Made by a program: the position numbers and the translations under genes. From an uncultured Paraprevotella sp. (GTDB lineage Bacteria > Bacteroidota > Bacteroidia > Bacteroidales > Bacteroidaceae), in the NCBI GenBank assembly GCA_900548345.1, contig URKA01000005.1, forward strand, positions 1-64,000: 64,000 nucleotides of DNA. Reading direction: 5' to 3'. The stretch's first letter is position 1. Every line of letters begins with the position of its first letter. Under the pieces are notes generated by a model. That model had not been told where the DNA came from. It made no database searches and saw nothing but the letters and a program-made list of their open reading frames with translations. This document shows, piece after piece, positions 41,341 to 49,690 of the stretch.

Positions 41341-42644
41341 TATTTAGCGGAACAAGTTCCATATAAATCAAAATCATCCGAATCGGTAATATCCACAAGG
41401 CAGAACTCTCCAATCCTGAGCTCTCCGTCGGATACGGGAATCAGCACTTCCGGATCAACCTCCGGCGAATCGTATTCCGTTCTTCCTATATAATAATCAC
41501 CTTCCACCCGGTCAATCATCACTTTCAGCGTAGTGCCCACCTTGCGTGCCGCAAGTCCGGCGGAAATTCTCTGCTGCACAGCCATCAGTTTGTCCAGGCG
41601 GGCCTGTTTCGTTTCCTCCGTAATGTCATCTTTGTAATGAATGGCCGAATAAGTGCCTTCTTCTTCCGAATAGGCAAAGGCTCCCATTCTGTCGAACTGC
41701 GCCTCACGGACAAAATCAAGCAGTTCATTAAAGTCATCTTCCGTCTCGCCGGGATGCCCCACCATCAGCGTCGTACGCAGGTGAATTCCCGGAACCTCTT
41801 CGCGGAAACGACGGATAAGTTCGTATGTCTGCGCTTTCGTGATATGACGGCGCATCCTCGCCAGCATATTGTCGCTGATATGCTGCAAGGCTATATCCAT
41901 GTACTTGCATACATTGGGCCTTTCACGCATCACGCGGAACAAGTCCTCCGGAAAATCCGCCGGATAGGCATAATGCAGGCGAATCCATTCCACGCCGGGA
42001 ATTTCGGACATACGCTCCACGAGTTCAGGCAACATCTGTTTCTTGTAGAGGTCCAAGCCATAATACGTCAACTCCTGTGCTATGACCTGGAATTCCTTTA
42101 CGCCTTGCGACACCAACAGACGCACTTCGTCCAGAATCTCTTCCATCGGACGAGACACATGCTTGCCCGTAATGATGGGAATGGCACAATAGGAACACCG
42201 CCTGTTGCATCCTTCGGATATCTTCAGGTAGGCGTAGTGCCGGGGAGTCGTCATCTCACGTTCCAGACGCAAATCATTCCGGTAGACCTTGCCCAGATCC
42301 TTCAGTAACCCGTCCCAGTCAAACTTACCGTAGAACTTGTCGACCTGTGGAATCTCCTCGCCCAACTCTTTCAGATAACGTTCGGACAGGCATCCCATCA
42401 CAAATACTTTCTTGAGCCTTCCTTCCTCCTTGGCTTGACAGAACTCAAGTATCATGTTGACGCTTTCCTCCTTGGCGTCTCCGATGAATCCACATGTATT
42501 AATCACGGCAATCTCTCCCTGCGGACATTCCGGGTCATGAGTCACCCTATAGCCGTTCGCCCTCAACTGGCGCATCAGTTTTTCGGAATCCACCAGGTTC
42601 TTGGAACAGCCTAATGTAATAACGTCTATTGTATTCTTTTGCAA
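41340..42644 (-). CDS. rimO: Ribosomal protein S12 methylthiotransferase
   Basis: Radical SAM enzyme that adds a methylthio group to Asp of ribosomal protein S12. The 434-residue protein has the UPF0004 domain (VITLGCSKNLVDSEKLM with cysteines at LGCSKN, TCGF and MGCLSE), the radical SAM motif CNRRCSYC and a TRAM-like C-terminal domain. It lies 50 bases after ftsY. Confidence 0.95.
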   Translation of the reverse strand: MQKNTIDVITLGCSKNLVDSEKLMRQLRANGYRVTHDPECPQGEIAVINTCGFIGDAKEESVNMILEFCQAKEEGRLKKVFVMGCLSERYLKELGEEIPQVDKFYGKFDWDGLLKDLGKVYRNDLRLEREMTTPRHYAYLKISEGCNRRCSYCAIPIITGKHVSRPMEEILDEVRLLVSQGVKEFQVIAQELTYYGLDLYKKQMLPELVERMSEIPGVEWIRLHYAYPADFPEDLFRVMRERPNVCKYMDIALQHISDNMLARMRRHITKAQTYELIRRFREEVPGIHLRTTLMVGHPGETEDDFNELLDFVREAQFDRMGAFAYSEEEGTYSAIHYKDDITEETKQARLDKLMAVQQRISAGLAARKVGTTLKVMIDRVEGDYYIGRTEYDSPEVDPEVLIPVSDGELRIGEFCLVDITDSDDFDLYGTCSAK

Positions 42645-42694
42645 AACAACTTCTTTTTAAGTTTCCACTATCCCTTGCACACTCTGACACAAGC

Positions 42695-43651
42695 CTATTT
42701 TTTTCCAAATAGGGAATCTACAAACGCCCTGCGGTTAAAAGGTTGCATGTCTTCCATGCCTTCGCCCAGACCAATATAGCGTACGGGAATCTTGAACTGA
42801 TCCGAAATGCCTATGACCACGCCACCCTTTGCCGTTCCATCGAGCTTGGTAATGGCCATGCTCGTCACCTCCGTAGCCAGCGTAAACTGCTTGGCCTGCT
42901 CAAAGGCATTCTGTCCCGTACTCCCGTCAAGTACAAGCATTACATCGTGCGGCGCATCGGGTACGACTTTCTGCATCACACGCTTGATTTTGGAAAGTTC
43001 ATCCATCAATCCCTTCTTGTTGTGCAGACGACCGGCCGTATCGATAAGCACCACATCCGCATCATTGGCCACCGCGGAACTCAGCGTATCAAAAGCCACG
43101 GAAGCGGGGTCGCTGCCCATCTGCTGTTTCACCACAGGCACTCCCACACGTTCACCCCAAATGACCAGCTGCTCGACAGCTGCAGCGCGGAACGTATCTG
43201 CGGCCCCAAGATATACTTTCTTGCCGGCCTTCTTGAACTGATAAGCCAACTTGCCAATCGTAGTGGTTTTTCCCACTCCGTTCACACCCACCACCATGAT
43301 GACGTATGGTTTTTTCCCTTCGGGAATCACAAAGCCCTCCGTGTCATCGGTATTGTTCTCCGTCAACAGGGATGCGATTTCATCGCGAAGAATATCATTG
43401 AGTTCGCCTGTGGTCACATACTTATCCCTGGCCACCCTATCCTCAATTCTTTTGATGATATTCAGTGTCGTGTCCACCCCCACATCGGATGTCACCAAGA
43501 CCTCCTCCAGATTGTCCAGCACTTCATCGTCCACTTTCGACTTGCCGGCCACCGCACGGGTCAACTTTCCAAAGAAACTCTCTTTAGTCTTTTCAAGTCC
43601 CTTGTCGAGCGTCTCCTTCTTTTCTTTAGAGAAAAAACTGAATATTCCCAT
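42695..43651 (-). CDS. ftsY: Signal recognition particle receptor
   Basis: SRP-receptor GTPase that docks ribosomes to the membrane. The 318-residue protein has a short charged N-terminus and an NG domain with P-loop GVNGVGKTTT, DTFRAAAVEQL, DTAGRLHNK and TKLDGTAKGG. The acidic A domain of E. coli FtsY is absent, as in many bacteria. A -7 box lies about 95 bases upstream. Confidence 0.95.
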   Translation of the reverse strand: MGIFSFFSKEKKETLDKGLEKTKESFFGKLTRAVAGKSKVDDEVLDNLEEVLVTSDVGVDTTLNIIKRIEDRVARDKYVTTGELNDILRDEIASLLTENNTDDTEGFVIPEGKKPYVIMVVGVNGVGKTTTIGKLAYQFKKAGKKVYLGAADTFRAAAVEQLVIWGERVGVPVVKQQMGSDPASVAFDTLSSAVANDADVVLIDTAGRLHNKKGLMDELSKIKRVMQKVVPDAPHDVMLVLDGSTGQNAFEQAKQFTLATEVTSMAITKLDGTAKGGVVIGISDQFKIPVRYIGLGEGMEDMQPFNRRAFVDSLFGKK

Positions 43652-43744
43652 ATACTTCCTTTTTTATGATGTCTTGACCTCTAAGTGTATTATACAACAC
43701 GTTTCATTCATGCAACCGATGAAACCACGTTCCATAATATCTTG

Positions 43745-43752
43745 CAAAGGTA
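43745..43752 (-). promoter_or_regulatory. Bacteroides -7 box for ftsY
   Basis: The minus strand reads TACCTTTG. The 5' leader to ftsY would be about 85 bases. Confidence 0.5.
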
Positions 43753-43886
43753 AGAAAATAAAATGATAATAAGTACAGAAACGACAGAAGAATGTTAAGC
43801 AGGGAACATGGCCGAGGGCTTCAAATGCAATACAACCTTACAATATTGCCTGTCGCAGCATGCCGTCACACCCACTTCATACAAAT

Positions 43887-43922
43887 GCAAAGGTCGCAAT
43901 CAATTTGGATTGCGACCTTTGC
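43887..43922 (-). terminator. Terminator of the L28-L33-DUF4295 cluster
   Basis: A perfect 15-bp stem GCAAAGGTCGCAATC (43887-43901) pairs with 43908-43922 around a 6-base loop, 30 bases past the DUF4295 stop. It lacks a long T run but is very stable. Confidence 0.75.
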
Positions 43923-43952
43923 CTATCAGGTTATTAAAACACTTTTCAGTTA

Positions 43953-44111
43953 TCAGTTCTTGAAGAAATCCTTCACGGCTTCATTCGGAACCATCTGCTC
44001 ATCGAAGACGTAAGCACCCGTTTTAGGGCTCTTTACCATCTTGATTACTTTTGTATAGGAACGTCCATCCGTCTTACCGGTCTGGAGGCTCGCCACTGTC
44101 TTTTTTGCCAT
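43953..44111 (-). CDS. DUF4295 small ribosome-associated protein (bL38-like)
   Basis: A 52-residue basic protein (start MAKKTVASLQTGKTDGRSYT, end AVKDFFKN), found by reading the strand after the L33 gene. DUF4295 is restricted to Bacteroidetes; I recall it being assigned as the large-subunit protein bL38 in the Flavobacterium ribosome structure. Its place 12 bases after rpmG, in a cluster of ribosomal genes, supports that. A strong terminator follows. Confidence 0.85.
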   Translation of the reverse strand: MAKKTVASLQTGKTDGRSYTKVIKMVKSPKTGAYVFDEQMVPNEAVKDFFKN

Positions 44112-44123
44112 AGTTTACAGACT

Positions 44124-44312
44124 TTATTTAATTTCTTTATGAACTGTCATTCTCTTCAAGATAGGATTGTACTTCTTGAGTTCCATCCTTTCGGGAGTAT
44201 TCTTTCTGTTCTTCGTGGTCACATAGCGAGACGTACCGGGAAGACCGCTCTCTTTCATTTCAGTGCATTCCAAGATAACCTGCACTCTGTTGCCTTTAGC
44301 TTTTTTTGCCAT
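44124..44312 (-). CDS. rpmG: 50S ribosomal protein L33
   Basis: A 62-residue L33 (MAKKAKGNRVQVILECTE ... TTKNRKNTPERMELKKYNP). Only one cysteine is present, so it is the zinc-free form. It lies 21 bases after rpmB. Confidence 0.95.
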   Translation of the reverse strand: MAKKAKGNRVQVILECTEMKESGLPGTSRYVTTKNRKNTPERMELKKYNPILKRMTVHKEIK

Positions 44313-44333
44313 AAGTCTTTACTCTCCTTTTAT

Positions 44334-44594
44334 TTAAGCAATTACTTTAATGCTTTTCCATTCACAATAACCTTTGGCCACCGCATTGGTCAATGCAGCG
44401 TCAAGGCCTACTTTGTTGATATAGCGCAGACCGGCAGCACTGATGCTCAGCCTAATCCAGCAATCCTGCTCTACATAGTAGAATTTCTTAGAAAACAGAT
44501 TCACATTAAAGCGTCTTTTTGTGCGGCGCTTTGAATGAGAAACGTTATTGCCAATCATGGCTTTCTTTCCGGTAATTTGACAAATCTTAGACAT
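44334..44594 (-). CDS. rpmB: 50S ribosomal protein L28
   Basis: An 86-residue L28 (MSKICQITGKKAMIGNNVSHSKRRTKRRF). It lacks the second cysteine pair of the zinc-binding form. It is the first gene of the rpmB-rpmG-DUF4295 unit. Confidence 0.95.
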   Translation of the reverse strand: MSKICQITGKKAMIGNNVSHSKRRTKRRFNVNLFSKKFYYVEQDCWIRLSISAAGLRYINKVGLDAALTNAVAKGYCEWKSIKVIA

Positions 44595-44643
44595 TTCTAT
44601 CTTCCTTTTTGTTAATTTCTATTAGCTTCCTTCAAACAGAGTG

Positions 44644-44674
44644 CAAAATTAATACTTAAAATCCGAACATACAA
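44644..44674 (-). promoter_or_regulatory. Promoter of the rpmB-rpmG-DUF4295 unit
   Basis: On the minus strand a -7 box TAATTTTG (44644-44651) follows a TTG (44672-44674) at 20-base spacing. Confidence 0.6.
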
Positions 44675-44692
44675 GTATTTTCGCCAAAAAAA

Positions 44693-45196
44693 TTATTCCT
44701 CTTCCATCGGATGGCGCTTTTTCAAAATGTCAAGAAGAAGCTGCAAGGCCACCAATGTAGCCTTTGCCAGGTTCATGTCGCGCCCTTCATCACCTTCCAG
44801 TTTCTCCACCGTCACCTCGTCCTTGTCGCCCACCGCAATCCAGATGGTTCCTACGGGAGCTTCCTCGCCGGCACCGGGACCGGCATACCCCGTCACCGCC
44901 ACGGCGTATGTCGTTTCCATGGCCTTCAGGGCACCTTCGTGCATGGCGCGCACCGTTTCCTCGCTCACCGCCCCTTTTTCTTCAAGGATTTCGGCCGGCA
45001 CACCGAGGAATTTCATTTTCATTTCATTGGTATAGCTGATGATGCCACCGCGGAAATACGTGGAACTTCCGGGGGTGCTGGTAATGGCGGAAGCGATTTG
45101 GCCGGAGGTGCAACTCTCGGCCGTACATACCGTTTCGCCGGCTTTCCATAACAACGGACAGATTTCTCTGCTTATTATCTTCGATTCTACGTTCAT
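44693..45196 (-). CDS. CinA C-terminal domain protein (nicotinamide-nucleotide amidohydrolase)
   Basis: A 167-residue stand-alone CinA C-terminal domain, like PncC, which deamidates NMN to nicotinate mononucleotide. Family landmarks are ESCTSGQIASAITSTPGSSTYFRGGIISYTNE and AVAVTGYAGPGAGEE. The N-terminal molybdopterin-like domain of full CinA is missing. It lies 11 bases after tsaD. Confidence 0.9.
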   Translation of the reverse strand: MNVESKIISREICPLLWKAGETVCTAESCTSGQIASAITSTPGSSTYFRGGIISYTNEMKMKFLGVPAEILEEKGAVSEETVRAMHEGALKAMETTYAVAVTGYAGPGAGEEAPVGTIWIAVGDKDEVTVEKLEGDEGRDMNLAKATLVALQLLLDILKKRHPMEEE

Positions 45197-45207
45197 GATG
45201 ATATGTT

Positions 45208-46239
45208 TTATTTTAATGTAACTCTTGAATAAGCCGGCAGGTCGATGGTGCAGAAATCTTCTTTAAGGTATTTGAAATACCCGGTGATGGCTATCATCGC
45301 GGCATTGTCGGTGGTATAGCTGAACTTGGGAATGAAGATTTTCCACCCGAACCGCGCGGCATGTTCCGCAAAGGCATTCCGCAATCCGTTATTGGCCGAC
45401 ACGCCTCCCGCCACAGCCACCTCTTTGATACCGGTATCCTTGGCCGCGAGACGCAGTTTCTTCATCAGGATTTCCACGATGGTATGTTCCAGTGAGGCCG
45501 CCAGGTCTTCCTTATGATGCTCGATGAAATCGGGGTCTTCCTTCATCCAGTCGCGCAACGAATAGAGAAATGATGTCTTCAGGCCGCTGAAACTGTAGTC
45601 GTATCCTTCGATGTGGGGCCTGGCAAAAGCGTACGCTTTCGGGTTGCCCTGCCGGGCGAGCCTGTCGATAATGGGACCTCCGGGATAGCCGAGCCCCATC
45701 ACTTTGGAGCATTTGTCGATGGCTTCTCCCGCCGCGTCGTCGATAGTCTGTCCCAACACTTCCATATCGTCGAACGCCCGGACAAGGACTATCTGCGAGT
45801 TTCCACCGCTCACCAACAGGCATAGGAACGGAAAATGCGGCTGGTTGTCGTCCTCCTCGTTTTCTTTGATGAAATGGGCTAAAACGTGACCCTGCAAGTG
45901 GTTCACGTCTATCATGGGGATACCGAGCGCACGTGCGAATCCTTTAGCAAAGGACACGCCTACCAGCAGAGAGCCCATCAGTCCGGGTCCTCTCGTAAAG
46001 GCCACGGCCGAGAGCTGTTCTTTCGTCACACCGGCCCTTTTCAATGCCTGGTCCACCACCGGAACGATATTTTGCTGATGCGCCCTCGAAGCCAGTTCGG
46101 GCACTACGCCGCCGTAGGCTTCGTGCACGGCCTGACTGGCCGTGACATTGCTCAGCAGCACGCCGTCGCGGATGACAGCCGCCGAGGTATCGTCGCAACT
46201 TGATTCTATTCCCAATATGATGATATCTTTTTTCTCCAT
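45208..46239 (-). CDS. tsaD: tRNA N6-adenosine threonylcarbamoyltransferase
   Basis: Transfers threonylcarbamoyl to A37 of ANN-decoding tRNAs together with TsaB and TsaE. The 343-residue protein has the ASKHA fold, metal-ligand histidines in DVNHLQGHVLA-type HLQGH, IESSCDDTSAAV at the start and AVAGGVSANNGLR. It lies between map and the CinA-like gene with gaps of 9 and 11 bases. Confidence 0.95.
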   Translation of the reverse strand: MEKKDIIILGIESSCDDTSAAVIRDGVLLSNVTASQAVHEAYGGVVPELASRAHQQNIVPVVDQALKRAGVTKEQLSAVAFTRGPGLMGSLLVGVSFAKGFARALGIPMIDVNHLQGHVLAHFIKENEEDDNQPHFPFLCLLVSGGNSQIVLVRAFDDMEVLGQTIDDAAGEAIDKCSKVMGLGYPGGPIIDRLARQGNPKAYAFARPHIEGYDYSFSGLKTSFLYSLRDWMKEDPDFIEHHKEDLAASLEHTIVEILMKKLRLAAKDTGIKEVAVAGGVSANNGLRNAFAEHAARFGWKIFIPKFSYTTDNAAMIAITGYFKYLKEDFCTIDLPAYSRVTLK

Positions 46240-46248
46240 GTATTCGCC

Positions 46249-47106
46249 TTAATATGTCAATATTTCGAGTCCGTCTTCCGTCATCAGGAAGGTGTGTTCC
46301 CACTGTGCGCTCGGCAGTTCGTCTTCCGTCACCACGGTCCATCCGTCTTCTTCATCCACAAACACGCGCCAGTCGCCCATATTCACCATCGGCTCGATGG
46401 TGAACACCATACCGGGAACAAGCAGCATGCCGGTGCCTTTCCGCCCGAAATGCTCCACATCGGGTTCTTCGTGAAACTCCAGTCCCACACCATGTCCGCA
46501 CAAGTCGCGCACAATACTGAACCCGTTTTTCCGGGCATGGCTCTCGATGGCATTGCCTATGTCGCCTACGAAACCGAAGGGACGGGCCGCCTTCATACCG
46601 ATTTCCAGGCATTCGCGCGCCACATCCACCAGCTTTTGCTTTTCGGGCGTAGTCTGCCCGATAACGAACATCCGCGAGGCATCGCTGTAATATCCGTCGA
46701 GGATGGTGGAGACGTCCACATTGACAATATCGCCTTCCTCCAATATCTCGAATTCGTTGGGAATACCGTGACACACCACTTCATTCACCGAAGTGCATAC
46801 GCTTTTCGGAAAGCCTTCGTAATTCAGCGGCGCGGGAATCGCCCCGTGGCTTACGGTATAGTCGTACACAAGCTCGTCTATTTCGAGCGTGCTCATGCCG
46901 GCATGAATTTCTTTCGCCACAAGGTCGAGCACGCCTGTATTCACGACACCGCTTCTACGGATGCCCTCGATTTGTTCGGGTGTTTTAATCAGTTTACGGG
47001 AAGGAACCAGACATCCCTTATCCTGGAATGCCAATACTTTTCTGTCCAATTCGGTCAGTTCGGCCCCCTTGGGCACTTTCCAGTTCCTTTTGATTCTTTT
47101 GAACAT
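46249..47106 (-). CDS. map: Type I methionine aminopeptidase with N-terminal extension
   Basis: Removes the initiator methionine. The 285-residue protein has the metal-binding Asp, His and Glu residues in VDVSTILDGYYSDASRMF, GHGVGLEFHEEP, TIEPMV and WEHTFLM. About 40 extra residues at the N-terminus (MFKRIKRNWKVPKGAELTEL) precede the catalytic core and may bind the ribosome. It heads the map-tsaD-cinA unit. Confidence 0.94.
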   Translation of the reverse strand: MFKRIKRNWKVPKGAELTELDRKVLAFQDKGCLVPSRKLIKTPEQIEGIRRSGVVNTGVLDLVAKEIHAGMSTLEIDELVYDYTVSHGAIPAPLNYEGFPKSVCTSVNEVVCHGIPNEFEILEEGDIVNVDVSTILDGYYSDASRMFVIGQTTPEKQKLVDVARECLEIGMKAARPFGFVGDIGNAIESHARKNGFSIVRDLCGHGVGLEFHEEPDVEHFGRKGTGMLLVPGMVFTIEPMVNMGDWRVFVDEEDGWTVVTEDELPSAQWEHTFLMTEDGLEILTY

Positions 47107-47130
47107 ACTTTTCCTTCGTTTTTAGCACTG

Positions 47131-47138
47131 CAAATGTA
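47131..47138 (-). promoter_or_regulatory. Bacteroides -7 box for map
   Basis: The minus strand reads TACATTTG, 24 bases upstream of the map start codon. Confidence 0.5.
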
Positions 47139-47283
47139 CGACAAAAAAATCATTCCGTCCCCATATCCTCTGATTTTTCTTATACCTTATTATATATAGG
47201 AGGTTCAAGCCCGGAGGCTGGCTTGTTACGGGCTTCCACAGAACGGGAACACTCACCCAAAAAACTACGGTGAAGAACAGGCT

Positions 47284-47329
47284 AAAATGCTCACAGGTGA
47301 AGAATCGGACGCACACAGGTCCGCATTTC
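47284..47329. repeat. 46-bp intergenic element of two 22-bp units
   Basis: Begins AAAATGC and ends GCATTTC. Units 47289-47310 and 47311-47332 share CACAGGT and CGGACGC-like ends. It is flanked by two copies of AAACTACGG-GAAG (47262 and 47356 regions). Confidence 0.75.
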
Positions 47330-47378
47330 AAGGGGCTTTCAAACAAGGATTTCAGAAACTACGGAGAAGCAAAGAATG

Positions 47379-48107
47379 TCAACGCCGCACTTCTTCCACA
47401 CTGACGGAAAAAGACATGGCATCAGACACTTTGACATGGATCATTCCACCGAACCGCTCACGGTAACGGTCCGCCCAACACATCGGAGGCATAAAGCGCA
47501 TCCGGCCCGCAGAAGGGGTAAACGCCTTGCTGGCATAAGCATACACGCTCACTTTATCCGTCAACCTGTAACCGAGCATCAGATTCGCCCCCACACGGTT
47601 CTCATTGTATGCTCCCCACGACATGCGGTCGTAGAATCCCCCGACAGCCATCATCAGCTTCTCCGTCAGACGATGGGCATACATGGCGGAGATACCCGTC
47701 CCGAACCCCACACCGGGAAAACGATGCCTGCCGAAAGAGGCGCACACGCTCATATTCAGACTGGCATTGAACCCCTCATGCAGATTCCACAGACCCATGC
47801 CCCCGCCATAATAAAATTCGGGAAAACAGCCGATTGTCCCGTCTGCACGCAACGGGGAACAACCGTCGAAAGAAAAGAGCGGGACACTGTCCGCCGGAGC
47901 CACAGGATTCAAGTCTTGCGTCCGGAAATCCGCATGCACGCCCTGAAGAGACTCGTCCGACGGTACGGCCTGCGGAACGGCAACCGGCACAAAAACGCCC
48001 TCCCGCACAGAGTCTCCTCTCACGATTTCCTGCGCCCTCACGCCGGACAAACATACGCATAGTCCGGCAAACACCCCCACGATACGCATCAAAAAACGTC
48101 CTTTCAT
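47379..48107 (-). CDS. Exported protein, possible outer-membrane beta-barrel, function unknown
   Basis: A 242-residue protein with a signal peptide (VGVFAGLCVCLSGVRAQE). The second half alternates aromatic and small residues (FYYGGGMGLWNLHEGFNASLNMSV, FGTGISAMYAHRLTEKLMMAVGGFYD, GANLMLGYRLTDKVSVYAYASKAF), a pattern of amphipathic strands like a small barrel, but no family is recognised. It is followed 19 bases earlier on the same strand by the glucosaminidase gene, so the pair may be co-transcribed. Start may be M1 or M7. Confidence 0.6.
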   Translation of the reverse strand: MKGRFLMRIVGVFAGLCVCLSGVRAQEIVRGDSVREGVFVPVAVPQAVPSDESLQGVHADFRTQDLNPVAPADSVPLFSFDGCSPLRADGTIGCFPEFYYGGGMGLWNLHEGFNASLNMSVCASFGRHRFPGVGFGTGISAMYAHRLTEKLMMAVGGFYDRMSWGAYNENRVGANLMLGYRLTDKVSVYAYASKAFTPSAGRMRFMPPMCWADRYRERFGGMIHVKVSDAMSFSVSVEEVRR

Positions 48108-48126
48108 CCTTATACCTCCTCTTTTT

Positions 48127-49047
48127 CTAACGGATACGCAACCTGTCGCCCACCTGTATGCTATAACCGGCCGACAGTTTGTTCATGCTGTACAGACTCT
48201 TCAGGCGTATGCCGTATTTCTGCGAGATGGAATACATCGACTCGCCGGCACACACCACATGCGGAATAGCCTTGTACTTCTTCGCAGCCTTCTTCCGTTT
48301 ACGTTCCAAGTAGAGCACATCGCCGGCTTTCAGACGGTACCCCTTGGGCAATTCGTTATACTTTCTGATGTCGCGAGCCGACACGCCGGTCTCCTCCGAA
48401 ATCAACTCGAACGTATCCCCGTCTTGCGCAATCACGTAATAGTTTTCATTGTTGCGATACACCAGATGGGCGGCGATGCTTTCACTGTTCAAATCGTAAT
48501 CGATACGGCTGTAATCCACGAGAGATCGCGAAGAGGTATAGCTGTCGAACCGACAGAGGTCATAACGCTCAATAAGGTCGACCAACAGATTCCCGTAACG
48601 GGGATTGGTGGCATAACCGCAACGTTTCAGCCCATGTGCCCATCCCTTGTAATCCTTCATGGACAGTTTGAACAAAGAAGAGTAGCGTGCCTGCTTCAGA
48701 AAACGGGAATGGTCTTCATACGACTCCTCGGCGCTGCGGTATTTGCGGAACTTCTCATTGCGCGCATCATCGTCGCGCAACACGTACGGCCCGGTCCAGG
48801 CACGCCCGCACTTGATGCCGAAATGATTGTTGGCCTCCCTGGCCAGCGAACTGGCTCCGGCCCCGCTTTCCAGCAACCCCTGAGCCAGGGTGATGCTTGC
48901 AGGTATCTTGTAGCGTAACATCTGGTCGACCGCAATATACTTGTACTTCTCTATATAATTAAGGTATTGCCGGCTGACCGACTGGGCGTGCATGGCCATG
49001 CACGCCACACACAGGAAGAGGTAGAAAAACGCCGCCTTCAATCGCAT
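48127..49047 (-). CDS. Exported glucosaminidase with two LysM domains
   Basis: A 306-residue exported peptidoglycan hydrolase: signal peptide (AFFYLFLCVACMAMHAQ), a glucosaminidase domain with the catalytic Glu in ITLAQGLLESGAGASSLA and NNHFGIKC, then two LysM units (YVIAQDGDTFELISEETGV and HVVCAGESMYSISQKYGI) that bind cell wall. It would cut the glycan backbone in the periplasm. A -7 box (49077-49084) lies upstream, back to back with the cytidine deaminase promoter. Confidence 0.92.
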   Translation of the reverse strand: MRLKAAFFYLFLCVACMAMHAQSVSRQYLNYIEKYKYIAVDQMLRYKIPASITLAQGLLESGAGASSLAREANNHFGIKCGRAWTGPYVLRDDDARNEKFRKYRSAEESYEDHSRFLKQARYSSLFKLSMKDYKGWAHGLKRCGYATNPRYGNLLVDLIERYDLCRFDSYTSSRSLVDYSRIDYDLNSESIAAHLVYRNNENYYVIAQDGDTFELISEETGVSARDIRKYNELPKGYRLKAGDVLYLERKRKKAAKKYKAIPHVVCAGESMYSISQKYGIRLKSLYSMNKLSAGYSIQVGDRLRIR

Positions 49048-49076
49048 ATTCTGTCTTTTGAGAGTGTTCCGGAAGA

Positions 49077-49084
49077 CAAAGTTA
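49077..49084 (-). promoter_or_regulatory. Bacteroides -7 box for the glucosaminidase gene
   Basis: The minus strand reads TAACTTTG, 29 bases upstream of the start codon. Confidence 0.55.
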
Positions 49085-49116
49085 CCTTTTTTTTCCTCGC
49101 GCTCAACAAAAAAATA

Positions 49117-49124
49117 TATATTTG
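49117..49124 (+). promoter_or_regulatory. Bacteroides -7 box for cdd
   Basis: TATATTTG fits TAnnTTTG, 28 bases before the cytidine deaminase start codon. Confidence 0.6.
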
Positions 49125-49152
49125 TACATTATTAACCAAAAACCAAGCCATC

Positions 49153-49635
49153 ATGAAAGAAATCGAACTCGTCGGAAAGATTAGGATATATGATTACGAC
49201 GAACTGTCGGAATCCGACCGCACACTGGTCGAAATGGCCAAGGAAGCCACACGGACAAGCTATGCCCCGTATTCGCACTTCTGCGTGGGAGCCGCCCTGC
49301 GGCTGGCCGACGGCACAACCGTGACAGGCAGCAACCAGGAAAATGCAGCTTTCCCTTCCGGAACCTGCGCCGAACGCACAGCCCTGTTCTATGCCAACGC
49401 GCAATACCCAGACCTTGCCGTCAGGGAACTGGCCGTGGCCGCATATACACACGGACACTTCCTGAAAGCTCCAATTCCCCCTTGCGGCGCATGCAGACAA
49501 GTGATTCTCGGCGCCGAAGAACGCTACGGAGCCCCCATACGTATACTGCTGTATGGCGAGGAGGGAACCTATGTGGCAGAATCCGTCAAAGTGCTCCTGC
49601 CCCTACAGTTTGCTGGAGAAACCATGAACGAATGA
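49153..49635 (+). CDS. cdd: Cytidine deaminase
   Basis: Zinc enzyme that deaminates cytidine and deoxycytidine for pyrimidine salvage. The 160-residue protein has the zinc motifs in TCAERTALF and PPCGACRQ and the substrate-binding SHFCVGAAL. The frame begins upstream, but the start at 49153 gives the family length and a leader that fits the promoter. Confidence 0.93.
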   Translation: MKEIELVGKIRIYDYDELSESDRTLVEMAKEATRTSYAPYSHFCVGAALRLADGTTVTGSNQENAAFPSGTCAERTALFYANAQYPDLAVRELAVAAYTHGHFLKAPIPPCGACRQVILGAEERYGAPIRILLYGEEGTYVAESVKVLLPLQFAGETMNE

Positions 49636-49646
49636 AATATTTTTTG

Positions 49647-49654
49647 TACCTTTG
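49647..49654 (+). promoter_or_regulatory. Bacteroides -7 box for the ABC-F gene
   Basis: TACCTTTG fits TAnnTTTG, 36 bases before the start codon and only 12 after the cdd stop. Confidence 0.55.
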
Positions 49655-49690
49655 CAGCCGATTTATTAACTCATACAGAAAAGACAGACC

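Larger units (their letters stand above)
43652..43952. other. 301-base gap upstream of ftsY
   Basis: Holds the ftsY -7 box (43745-43752) and, nearer the ribosomal cluster, a strong hairpin at 43887-43922. I see no gene or repeat. Confidence 0.6.
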
